Assembly: GCA_022484565.1 (NCBI GenBank)
Contig: JAKVKZ010000013.1
Coordinates: forward strand, 1 to 60,343
Reading direction: 5' to 3'
From: Muribaculaceae bacterium
GTDB lineage: Bacteria > Bacteroidota > Bacteroidia > Bacteroidales > Muribaculaceae
Length of the DNA: 60,343 nt
Below are positions 42,035 through 49,253 of the stretch, in pieces; positions within the stretch are counted from its first letter, which is position 1; each line of letters opens with the position of its first letter. The translations under genes and the position numbers were made by a program. Below the pieces are notes generated by a model. It was not told the origin of the DNA and did not search any database. It worked only from the letters and a program-made list of their open reading frames with translations.

Positions 42035-43015
42035 ATGTTCAAATTCAAAGAGTATATTGATATTGTAAACCGTACCATCACAGGCATCAGTCTTCCCGAT
42101 GAGCCTAAAGGCCTTTACCAGCCAATCACTTACACAATGGCTCTTGGCGGAAAGCGGCTTCGTCCAGTTCTTGTTCTCATGTCATGCGACGCTTTCGGCA
42201 GTCAGTCGGCTGATGTGCTCAACAAGGCGGTAATTCCTGCCGTCGGGCTTGAGATGTTCCACAATTTCACTCTGCTTCACGATGATGTGATGGACCGCAG
42301 TCCCCTGCGCCGTGGCAAGGCCACTGTACACGTGAAATGGAACGAAAACACTGCAATTCTCAGTGGCGACGCCATGCTTACTCTCGCCACTCACTTCATA
42401 TCGCAGGCCGAACCGCTCAAACCGGTTCTCGACCTTTTCAACAACACTGCTCTGCAAATCTATGAGGGTCAGCAGTTCGACATGGACTTTGAGTCGCGCC
42501 TCGATGTTTCCGTTGACGAGTACATCAATATGATTCGTCTGAAAACTTCCGTGCTGCTCGGTTGCGCCTGTGGTATGGGCTCGATTTTGGCAGGTGCAGG
42601 CGATGCCGATTGCAAGGCGCTTTACTCTTTTGGCCTTAACATTGGTCTTGCGTTCCAGCTTCAGGACGACCTCCTCGACGTGTATGGCGACGAACTTACT
42701 TTCGGCAAGCCTATTGGAGGCGACATTATGAACAATAAGAAGACTTATCTGCTGATTAATGCGCTGAACAAAGCCGATGGCCCCGACAAGGACGAACTTC
42801 TTGGCTGGATAAATGCCGAAAATCCTTGTCGCGACGATAAAATATCCGCTGTCACTGCCATCTACAACCGCCTCGGGATCCGCAACGAAACCGAATCACT
42901 CATTGCAACATACCAGCAGAAAGCACTGGATTGCCTCGACGGAATCGGCATCACTTACGAAGCGCAAGGCTCTTTCCGCGACTTCGTCACGATGCTGATG
43001 AACCGCAAAAAATAG
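42035..43015 (+). CDS. Trans-polyprenyl diphosphate synthase (IspA/IspB-like)
   Basis: 326 aa from the ATG at 42035; a TTG at 42029 is also in frame. It condenses isopentenyl diphosphate onto an allylic diphosphate, with Mg bound by two Asp-rich motifs. The first (FARM) is LLHDDVMD with Asp83, Asp84 and Asp87. The second (SARM) is FQLQDDLLDVYGD. The substrate-binding GGKRLRP (38-44), RRGKATVH and the late GKPIGGD loop are present. Length fits the all-trans synthase family, whose products in Bacteroidetes feed menaquinone side chains or general isoprenoids. Product chain length cannot be fixed by eye. It is third in the operon, 10 bases from each neighbour. Confidence 0.93.
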   Translation: MFKFKEYIDIVNRTITGISLPDEPKGLYQPITYTMALGGKRLRPVLVLMSCDAFGSQSADVLNKAVIPAVGLEMFHNFTLLHDDVMDRSPLRRGKATVHVKWNENTAILSGDAMLTLATHFISQAEPLKPVLDLFNNTALQIYEGQQFDMDFESRLDVSVDEYINMIRLKTSVLLGCACGMGSILAGAGDADCKALYSFGLNIGLAFQLQDDLLDVYGDELTFGKPIGGDIMNNKKTYLLINALNKADGPDKDELLGWINAENPCRDDKISAVTAIYNRLGIRNETESLIATYQQKALDCLDGIGITYEAQGSFRDFVTMLMNRKK

Positions 43016-43025
43016 CATCTCGGCA

Positions 43026-43793
43026 ATGATTGACACTCACACCCACATTTACATGCCTGAATTCGACGCCGACCGCACTGACGTGGTGGCGCGTGCCATG
43101 GCTGCCGGTGTGAACCATCTTGTCCTTCCCAATGTTGACCTCACCACAATTGAGCCGATGCAGGCTCTCCATGCACAGTATCCCGACTACACCAGCATGG
43201 CCATGGGTTTCCATCCCACCGAGGTGAACGATGATTGGCGCAAATCGCTCGATGCCGTGTATCACAGTCTGGGCGACAGCAATCATTATGTGGCTATAGG
43301 CGAAGTCGGTATCGACTTATATTGGGACAAGTCTTTTCGCCGCGAGCAACGCGAGGTTTTCTCCATGCAGCTGAAATGGGCAAACGAGCTTGACTTGCCC
43401 GTCATCATCCATTGCCGTGATGGCCTCGATGATGTCCTTGCCGTGTTCAAGTCATTCGGCAGCAGCCTTCCGCGCTGCGTGTTCCACAGTTTCACAGGCA
43501 CTATCAACGACATCCGCCGAATCCGTCTTTTCGGCGATTTCTATTTCGGCATCAATGGCATTGTCACCTTCAAAAAGTCGGAGATTCCGTCATTGCTGCC
43601 TCACATAGGCCTCAATCGCATCCTGCTTGAGACTGACTCGCCTTATCTCGCTCCGATTCCCAACCGTGGAAAGCGCAACGAGAGCGCCAATATCCCTTAC
43701 ATCTGCGCCTGCATAGCACGGAATCTCGGTATGACCGATGCTGAAGTTTCCACTGCCACCGACCGCAACGCCCACGATTTTTTCCGTTTCTGA
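43026..43793 (+). CDS. TatD family metal-dependent deoxyribonuclease
   Basis: 255 aa, the usual TatD length. Metal-binding motifs of the amidohydrolase-type TIM barrel are in order: MIDTHTH at the start, GEVGIDLYW (~96-104), VIIHCRDG (~125-132), VFHSFTG (~152-158) and LLETDSPYLAP (~202-212). TatD proteins are 3'-5' exonucleases or DNA/tRNA quality-control hydrolases in the cytoplasm. It is the last gene of the operon. Downstream to 43911 there is only AT-rich sequence with no clear terminator. Confidence 0.94.
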   Translation: MIDTHTHIYMPEFDADRTDVVARAMAAGVNHLVLPNVDLTTIEPMQALHAQYPDYTSMAMGFHPTEVNDDWRKSLDAVYHSLGDSNHYVAIGEVGIDLYWDKSFRREQREVFSMQLKWANELDLPVIIHCRDGLDDVLAVFKSFGSSLPRCVFHSFTGTINDIRRIRLFGDFYFGINGIVTFKKSEIPSLLPHIGLNRILLETDSPYLAPIPNRGKRNESANIPYICACIARNLGMTDAEVSTATDRNAHDFFRF

Positions 43794-43910
43794 AACTTTT
43801 TTTGCTGTCACTGCAACTTTTTGCACACCTTGCAACGTCTAATAGGTGTATGTGGCACAAAAGCCCCATTCAAAATATTGAAAATAAAAAAAATAAAAAT
43901 TGATAAACGT

Positions 43911-44834
43911 ATGAAACGTATTATTTCCTTTGCCCTGATAATCGCCATTGCAATCTTTTCGGCATCTGGCGCTTATGCTACTAAAACAGCTATCAAGCAG
44001 AGCGGCAACAACGTCACAGTATCCAGTAACGGCGACAAGGCCACAGTGAAGCAGAACGGCGACAAAGTCACTATCGTCAGTGACGGCGACACCGCAGTTA
44101 TCGAGAGCAACCTCGTGAAGCAGATTGAGCAGAAGCTCAACGACACTGTAGTCAACAACAATCCTGATGATGCTGATGATGCCGACGACAGCGAAGTCGC
44201 AGCCACTGGCGACGGCTCATATCACAATGAGGGAGCTGAGATGCTCGACAGGATGACGCCAGTAATGATTACTTCGGTTGTGTTCGGCTCAATCCTCCTC
44301 ATTGTCATTGTAATCCTTATCTTCGTGTATCTGCTGCGCCGTCGCAAATACCGCGTCATCGAAAAGGCCATCGAGAACAACTATCCTTTGCCCGAAGGCA
44401 TCTTCGACAACAGCAAAAAGTTCAGTTCCCAACCATCACCTGTCTATAACCCGAACAGCAATTCCAATTACGCTGTACCGGCAGGCAACATGCAGTGGAG
44501 AGCCTTTCACAGTGGGCTGATAGTCACAATAGTAGGAATCGGCGGCATCCTCTTCTTCCTAACTGTCGATGCTGAGCCAATGGCAGCCATCTTCACAATT
44601 GTACTTCTTATCGGTCTGGGCAAACTCACCCTCACATATCTGGAGCAACGGCAATTCACCAACACACAGTATCCTCCGCAGCAGCCAATGCAGCCACAAC
44701 AACCTGTGCAACAGCAACAACCTGTGCAGCCTCAACAGCCACAGCAACCTGTACAGCCCACCACCCCTCCTGAATTCAATGGTGATGATGCTGCCAGCGA
44801 CAACCAAACCGACAACAACACTCCAAAAGCATAA
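43911..44834 (+). CDS. DUF6249-like membrane protein with Pro/Gln-rich tail
   Basis: 307 aa from the ATG at 43911; the frame is open further upstream but only this start gives a signal peptide (~1-23). The short exported segment has three similar motifs (IKQSGNNVTVSSNGDKA; VKQNGDKVTIVSDGDTA). An acidic stretch (DDADDADDSE) comes next, then one membrane helix (~123-145), a basic cytosolic segment RRRKYRVIEKAIENNYPLPEGIF typical of DUF6249, two more helices (~203-240), and a tail rich in PQQP repeats (~255-290). In Bacteroidetes such genes often sit before an ECF sigma factor, as here (9-base gap). A role in envelope sensing for that sigma factor is inference. Confidence 0.78.
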   Translation: MKRIISFALIIAIAIFSASGAYATKTAIKQSGNNVTVSSNGDKATVKQNGDKVTIVSDGDTAVIESNLVKQIEQKLNDTVVNNNPDDADDADDSEVAATGDGSYHNEGAEMLDRMTPVMITSVVFGSILLIVIVILIFVYLLRRRKYRVIEKAIENNYPLPEGIFDNSKKFSSQPSPVYNPNSNSNYAVPAGNMQWRAFHSGLIVTIVGIGGILFFLTVDAEPMAAIFTIVLLIGLGKLTLTYLEQRQFTNTQYPPQQPMQPQQPVQQQQPVQPQQPQQPVQPTTPPEFNGDDAASDNQTDNNTPKA

Positions 44835-44843
44835 CTCGCTGCG

Positions 44844-45392
44844 ATGCTCGGCAAGATTGAAGAACTGAAACTGATTTCCCGCTGCGTGCTGGCCGACGAC
44901 CGGCGCGCATTCGGGATTCTTGTCGAAGCTTATCAGCCCAGCATCCGCCGGTTCTTCCTCAATCTCACCGCCGGCAACGAAGCCCTAAGCGATGACTTTG
45001 CCCAGGAAACTTTCATCAAGGCTTACACCAACCTGCGCTCATTCAAGGGCATTGCGCGATTCAGCACTTGGCTCTACCGCATAGCCTACAACGAGTTTTA
45101 CTCTTGGCAACGCGTCAGCCACGATGTCACCACCGATGAGCCGGTGCAGCCCATTGAAGAGCCAACCGATGATGTGGCGGCTGCCGATGCGAAAATCGAC
45201 GTGTGGAAGGCAATGCGAAGCCTCAGCGAAGCTGAACGGACAGCTGTCACCCTCTTTTACATCGACGACCAGCCGATGAAGCGGATAATGGAAATCACAG
45301 GCATGGCCGAGAACACCATCAAGTCACATCTGCTCCGCGGCAAGGCGAAAATGGCGAAAGTAATTAATTATGGCTCAGAATTTGCAAGCTAA
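44844..45392 (+). CDS. ECF-family RNA polymerase sigma factor
   Basis: 182 aa. Region 2 is clear: LVEAYQPSIRRFFLNLT, then DDFAQETFIKAYTNLRSFKGIARFSTWLYRIAYNEF, cut here into its recognisable parts. Region 4 follows (LSEAERTAVTLFYIDDQPMKRIMEITGMAENTIKSHLLRGKAKM) with the helix-turn-helix near the end. It lies between DUF6249 and a small membrane protein that could be an anti-sigma factor, so the three likely form one regulatory unit. The target regulon cannot be read here. Confidence 0.93.
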   Translation: MLGKIEELKLISRCVLADDRRAFGILVEAYQPSIRRFFLNLTAGNEALSDDFAQETFIKAYTNLRSFKGIARFSTWLYRIAYNEFYSWQRVSHDVTTDEPVQPIEEPTDDVAAADAKIDVWKAMRSLSEAERTAVTLFYIDDQPMKRIMEITGMAENTIKSHLLRGKAKMAKVINYGSEFAS

Positions 45393-45420
45393 CAAAAAGA
45401 ACATTATTTTTGTAATAGAT

Positions 45421-45732
45421 ATGAAACGTAACGACGACGATATTCAGTTTGGCAACCTCCTCAAGGAAACGCTTCCCGAGGCGGGCCGCAGCGAATGGTT
45501 CACCCGCAAGGTGCTCAACCGTTTGCCCGAAAAGCACAAGACCTATCACTGGCTGGAATATCTCATTTTCACACTCTGCTTGGCAATTTGCGGAGTGTGC
45601 TGGATGGTGTTCATCTACAATCAGAATTTCTCGGTGATAACAGTCCGCGACATCATTTTCGCCACTACCCTCTTGGCTGTCACTGTCACGCTCCTGTTCC
45701 AGTTCATCCACCGCGTCCTTTCTTCCTGCTGA
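45421..45732 (+). CDS. DUF5056-like small membrane protein, possible anti-sigma partner
   Basis: 103 aa from the ATG at 45421; an upstream in-frame ATG (45370) lies inside the sigma gene. The cytosolic N-terminus (NDDDIQFGNLLKETLPEAGRSEWF, TRKVLNRLPEK) is like DUF5056 proteins found after ECF sigma genes. Two membrane helices follow (~42-66 and ~74-97). There is no zinc-binding anti-sigma HxxxCxxC motif, so any anti-sigma role would need a different mechanism. It is the last gene of the unit. A weak hairpin (ATGGC/GCCAT, 45764-45792, then TTTTTATT) follows. Confidence 0.7.
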   Translation: MKRNDDDIQFGNLLKETLPEAGRSEWFTRKVLNRLPEKHKTYHWLEYLIFTLCLAICGVCWMVFIYNQNFSVITVRDIIFATTLLAVTVTLLFQFIHRVLSSC

Positions 45733-45913
45733 CTTCGGCTGGCTGGGAACAATTCATAACATTATGGCTTCATTTCATGCAATAAGGCCATTTTTATTAT
45801 TTCTTCCTTTGCAGCGGTAACCGCCTCTTCCGCCTCTTTTGCACCACACACGCAAAAATCGCTTCAATATGTGCGCTTTTTTATGCTAATCATCTTTTTT
45901 CAGTCTTTTATTA

Positions 45914-45944
45914 TTTGTTTTTCACAAATCATTCATTATCTTTG
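45914..45944 (+). promoter_or_regulatory. Consensus promoter of the collar/subtilase operon
   Basis: TTTG (45914-45917), a 19-base spacer, and TATCTTTG (45937-45944). It lies 44 bases before the ATG at 45989. The rest of the gap 45733-45988 is T-rich. Confidence 0.85.
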
Positions 45945-45988
45945 TGCCTAATTGAAATCTGTTCTTTAATACTAAAATCCATACATTT

Positions 45989-46477
45989 ATGAACATTAAA
46001 TTCTGTATCGCTACACTATTTATGCTGTTCTTTTCTGTTGTTGGAATCAAGGCTCAATCCACCGTGCTTTCGGCTGGTGGCAGTGTAAGCAAGTCTTCCT
46101 CAGGAAGTGTCGCTTACTCCGTTGGGCAACCATTTGCCACTTTTCCTACAGCCGATTCAAAAGGCAGCCTTCTCCCAGGTGTTCAGCAAGTTGTCGTTGT
46201 TGGCGAAGTCACGGGCATCACGCACAAGAAAATTGACGTGAAGTTCTCGGCCTACCCCAATCCCACTTCTGATTTGCTGCAACTTTCCGTCCCTCTCACT
46301 GATTCCGACAATTACTCTTTCCGCCTGTTCGACATGAACGGACGAATGCTCATGAATCAGCGTCTCTTATCAAGCAGCACCACCCTTTCGCTTGCCAATT
46401 ATCCGCAAGGCATGTATCTGCTTAAATTCTTCATGGATAAGTCGGAAGTCAAAACCTACAAAATCATCAAAAAATGA
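45989..46477 (+). CDS. Small T9SS-sorted protein heading the collar operon
   Basis: 162 aa with a signal peptide (~1-22). A short exported segment (LSAGGSVSKSSSGSVAYSVGQ ... LLPGVQQV) precedes a T9SS type A sorting domain (~85-162; YPNPTSD, FRLFDMNGRML, GMYLLKFF). The first part, with its GS-rich strand and VGQ, is common in Bacteroidetes small T9SS proteins, and I recall similar genes near tail-collar genes. Almost the whole mature protein is sorting domain, so it may anchor or guide a partner. Its stop overlaps the next possible ATG by 4 bp, so it is coupled to the first collar gene. Confidence 0.8.
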   Translation: MNIKFCIATLFMLFFSVVGIKAQSTVLSAGGSVSKSSSGSVAYSVGQPFATFPTADSKGSLLPGVQQVVVVGEVTGITHKKIDVKFSAYPNPTSDLLQLSVPLTDSDNYSFRLFDMNGRMLMNQRLLSSSTTLSLANYPQGMYLLKFFMDKSEVKTYKIIKK

Positions 46478-46482
46478 CTTTT

Positions 46483-47364
46483 ATGAAATCTGTAATCACT
46501 CTTATTTTTGCGGCGTTCGTAGCTTTTGCCTCGTTTGCTAAAGTTCCGTTGGCAATCGCCTATCAAACGTGCATCCTCAATTCCTCCGGCAAGCCTGCCA
46601 CAACCGACATTCTGACGGTGACGGCAAGCATTGTGACCGACACCACTTCTTCAGCAGTTGCACTCTATTCCGAGACACACGACGGAGTGGAGCCTAACGC
46701 CAACGGGCTGATAAGCCTCGTCATCGGCAAAGGCACTGCCGTGAGCGGAAGCATGGAGTCAATCGATTTGACCAAAGGCCCTTATTTCGTGAAAATCTCG
46801 ACTGATAAATATGGAGTAGCCAGCATCAGCCAATTGGCTTCGTTCCCTTATGCTTCTCACGCAATGTCGGCCGACAACTTCCCGCCCAAGACCACTATCG
46901 ACAGTGCATTATGCACATTCGACGGCACTAACTGGGTGGCTCGCAAGCCTGCCAAAATCACGCTCGGCATAGCAGGCGGTAGTCAACCGCACAACAATAT
47001 GCAGCCTTCACTGACAATTAATTATTACATTGCTACCCAAGGCATTTTCCCTTCGCAATCCACAACTCCTTTCATCGGTCAAATCGAGCTGTTCTGCTAT
47101 AGTAGCTTCAATCCTGCGGGCTACGTTGCCTGCGATGGCTCCCTCCTCTCTATTTCCGATCACTATGCACTGTTTGCATTGATTGGCACCACTTTTGGTG
47201 GCGATGGCCAGTCCACTTTTGCTGTCCCCGACTTGCGCGGACGAGTGCCTATCAATCAGGGCAACAATTACATTATCGGTCAAAGCGGAGGTGCTGAGAA
47301 TGTGGTCCTCACTATCCAGAATCTGCCAATGCACAACCACAATGGCACGGTGGTTTATGAATAA
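46483..47364 (+). CDS. Secreted tail-collar domain protein 1
   Basis: 293 aa from the ATG at 46483; an ATG at 46474 overlapping the previous stop is equally possible. Signal peptide ~1-19. An N-terminal beta module (AYQTCILNSSGKP ... ALYSETHDGVEPNANGLISLVIGKGT) is of a type widespread in Bacteroidetes exported proteins. A linker follows (CTFDGTNWVARKP), then a C-terminal phage tail collar domain: NNMQPSLTINYYIATQGIFPS, IGQIELF, CDGSLL, LFALIGTTFGGDG, FAVPDLRGRVP and NLPMHNH. The collar fold is known from phage short tail fibres and MdpB-type proteins and can bind glycans. With a signal peptide and no phage genes around, it is a cellular exported protein. Its partner and ligand are unknown. 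Confidence 0.83.
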   Translation: MKSVITLIFAAFVAFASFAKVPLAIAYQTCILNSSGKPATTDILTVTASIVTDTTSSAVALYSETHDGVEPNANGLISLVIGKGTAVSGSMESIDLTKGPYFVKISTDKYGVASISQLASFPYASHAMSADNFPPKTTIDSALCTFDGTNWVARKPAKITLGIAGGSQPHNNMQPSLTINYYIATQGIFPSQSTTPFIGQIELFCYSSFNPAGYVACDGSLLSISDHYALFALIGTTFGGDGQSTFAVPDLRGRVPINQGNNYIIGQSGGAENVVLTIQNLPMHNHNGTVVYE

Positions 47365-47421
47365 GCACTTCATCATTTTATTCCAATTAAAATGCAACAT
47401 TTATTTAGAAAACTCACTTTT

Positions 47422-48327
47422 ATGAAAACATTCCCATCTATATTTTTCGCCCTGTGCCTGTCGTTAGGCATTTCTGCTCAGACACCACAAAAAATCAGCT
47501 ATCAGGCCAGCGTCCGCGACTCAGTGGGCAAACCAATAGCTGAAAAGAATGTGGCTGCGCGCACAAGCATTATCAATTTCGACAATGCGGGCGACACTGC
47601 CATTTATGCTGAGACCCATAATCTCACCACTGATAAAAATGGATTGATAAGCTTTGAAATAGGTGGCGGCACAGTCATCAAGGGACTTTTCTCTTCAATC
47701 GACTGGGCAAAACCTTACGTGCTCAAGATTGAAGTTGACCCTACCGGTGCAGGAACCAATTTCCCGATTTCAAACATTAACGGGTTGCTCAATGTGCCTT
47801 ATGCGCTTCATGCTGCCAAAGTGGAGACGGTCGTTTCCAACACTCCTGAAAATGGCGATCTGTACACTTTCGACGGCTCTAACTGGGTGGCTCGCAAACT
47901 TGCATACACGCAGTCAGTAGGCTCAGGTTATGCGCACAACAATATGCAACCATTTCTCTCAATCAACTATTCCATTGCATTGACTGGCATTTATCCTCAA
48001 AGGTCATCAAACGAACCATTTATGGGGGAAGTTATTATGACAGCTTTCAATTTCAATCCGAAGAATTTTGCCTTGTGCAACGGGCAACTCCTGCCAATCC
48101 GCGAAAACACGGCTTTGTTCTCTTTGCTCGGCACCGCATTTGGCGGTGATGGTCGTTCTAATTTCGCCTTGCCTAATTTGGCTGGACGAATCCCTATCGG
48201 AAATGGAGCAGGCCCTGGCTTGACATTACGTATTGTCGGTGAAAGTGTGGGCGAAAATGAAGTTACGCTCACTCCAGCTACGATGCCTGCGCACACTCAC
48301 GCCGTCACAAAAGTAACTTACGAATAA
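47422..48327 (+). CDS. Secreted tail-collar domain protein 2
   Basis: 301 aa from the ATG at 47422; an upstream in-frame ATG (47392) would bury the signal peptide (~1-19). N-terminal beta module: ISYQASVRDSVGKPI, YAETHNLTTDKNGLISFEIGGGT. The shared linker TFDGSNWVARKL is followed by a collar domain with NNMQPFLSINYSIALTGIYP, FMGEVIMTAF, CNGQLLPI, LFSLLGTAFGGDG, FALPNLAGRIPIG and TMPAHTH. The three collar proteins differ mainly in the segment between GGDG and the last HxH, where collar proteins usually carry specificity. It lies 57 bases after collar 1, with no terminator. Confidence 0.83.
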   Translation: MKTFPSIFFALCLSLGISAQTPQKISYQASVRDSVGKPIAEKNVAARTSIINFDNAGDTAIYAETHNLTTDKNGLISFEIGGGTVIKGLFSSIDWAKPYVLKIEVDPTGAGTNFPISNINGLLNVPYALHAAKVETVVSNTPENGDLYTFDGSNWVARKLAYTQSVGSGYAHNNMQPFLSINYSIALTGIYPQRSSNEPFMGEVIMTAFNFNPKNFALCNGQLLPIRENTALFSLLGTAFGGDGRSNFALPNLAGRIPIGNGAGPGLTLRIVGESVGENEVTLTPATMPAHTHAVTKVTYE

Positions 48328-48359
48328 TTATATTTTCTAATTTCTAAATATTGATTTTC

Positions 48360-49253
48360 ATGAAATCTTATTTATATATATTTCTTGCCCTGTTCCTTTC
48401 GCTTCCGCTGCTGACGCAGGCAAAAAGCATCATCCCGAATAACTATATCGGCTACCAGGCAAGCATCCGCGATGCAGCAGGCAAGCCGGTCAACGATTCA
48501 GCTGTTTACGTCAAGGCCAGTATTCTCAAGGGCACTGCCAGTCCTGTGGTGGTATATTCTGAAGAATTTACCGTTCCTTCGGATGCCAATGGACTGATTA
48601 ACCTTGAACTCGGTACCGGCACCACAATCAGCGGTGATTTCACCACCATCAATTGGGCCGACAGCATTTATTCCGTAAAGACGGAGACAGCCGTCAATGG
48701 CGACACCATCACCAGTGTCAGCCAACTCACTTCCGTACCTTACGCGCTAATGGCAAAAACTATAGAGCCTATTGCCTCCGACACACGCGAAAATGGCGAC
48801 TTGCTCACTTACGACGGCACTAACTGGGTGCCAAAAAAGATGTCGATAGAGGTAGCTTCGGCAGGCGGAGCAATGGCGCATAACAACATGCAGCCATTTC
48901 TTGTCCTCAACTACTGCATTAGCATCTCCGGAATATATCCATCACGTAGCAGTGAGAATCCTTTCATGGCTGAGATTGAACTGTTCGCATTCAGCTTCGC
49001 TCCAAAAAACTATGCCTTATGCAATGGCCAACTTATGCCAATCAATATGTATCAGGCTTTGTTCTCTCTGCTCGGCACCAATTTTGGCGGCGACGGAAGG
49101 ACCACTTTTGCTTTGCCTGACTTGAAAGGGCGTGTGGCTATGGATTTCAGTGATAATTATACACTGGGATACTCAGGCGGTGAGGCGACTACTTCTATTC
49201 CTTATTATTCGCTGCCTATACACAGCCATCCTATAAATGTCGTCTATGAATAG
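48360..49253 (+). CDS. Secreted tail-collar domain protein 3
   Basis: 297 aa from the ATG at 48360. Signal peptide ~1-21. N-terminal beta module: IGYQASIRDAAGKPV, VVYSEEFTVPSDANGLINLELGTGT. Linker: TYDGTNWVPKKM. Collar domain: NNMQPFLVLNYCISISGIYPS, FMAEIELFAF, CNGQLMPI, LFSLLGTNFGGDG, FALPDLKGRV and SLPIHSH. The last residues (HPINVVYE) match the ends of collars 1 and 2 (GTVVYE; VTKVTYE). The stop lies within ATGAATAG, overlapping the start of the subtilase gene by 8 bp, so the two are translationally coupled. Confidence 0.83.
   Translation: MKSYLYIFLALFLSLPLLTQAKSIIPNNYIGYQASIRDAAGKPVNDSAVYVKASILKGTASPVVVYSEEFTVPSDANGLINLELGTGTTISGDFTTINWADSIYSVKTETAVNGDTITSVSQLTSVPYALMAKTIEPIASDTRENGDLLTYDGTNWVPKKMSIEVASAGGAMAHNNMQPFLVLNYCISISGIYPSRSSENPFMAEIELFAFSFAPKNYALCNGQLMPINMYQALFSLLGTNFGGDGRTTFALPDLKGRVAMDFSDNYTLGYSGGEATTSIPYYSLPIHSHPINVVYE

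Noticed and set aside
46483-49253. Prophage remnant (tail-collar genes)
   Set aside because: Each collar protein has a signal peptide and a Bacteroidetes-type N-terminal module. No other phage gene, integrase or attachment site is present.
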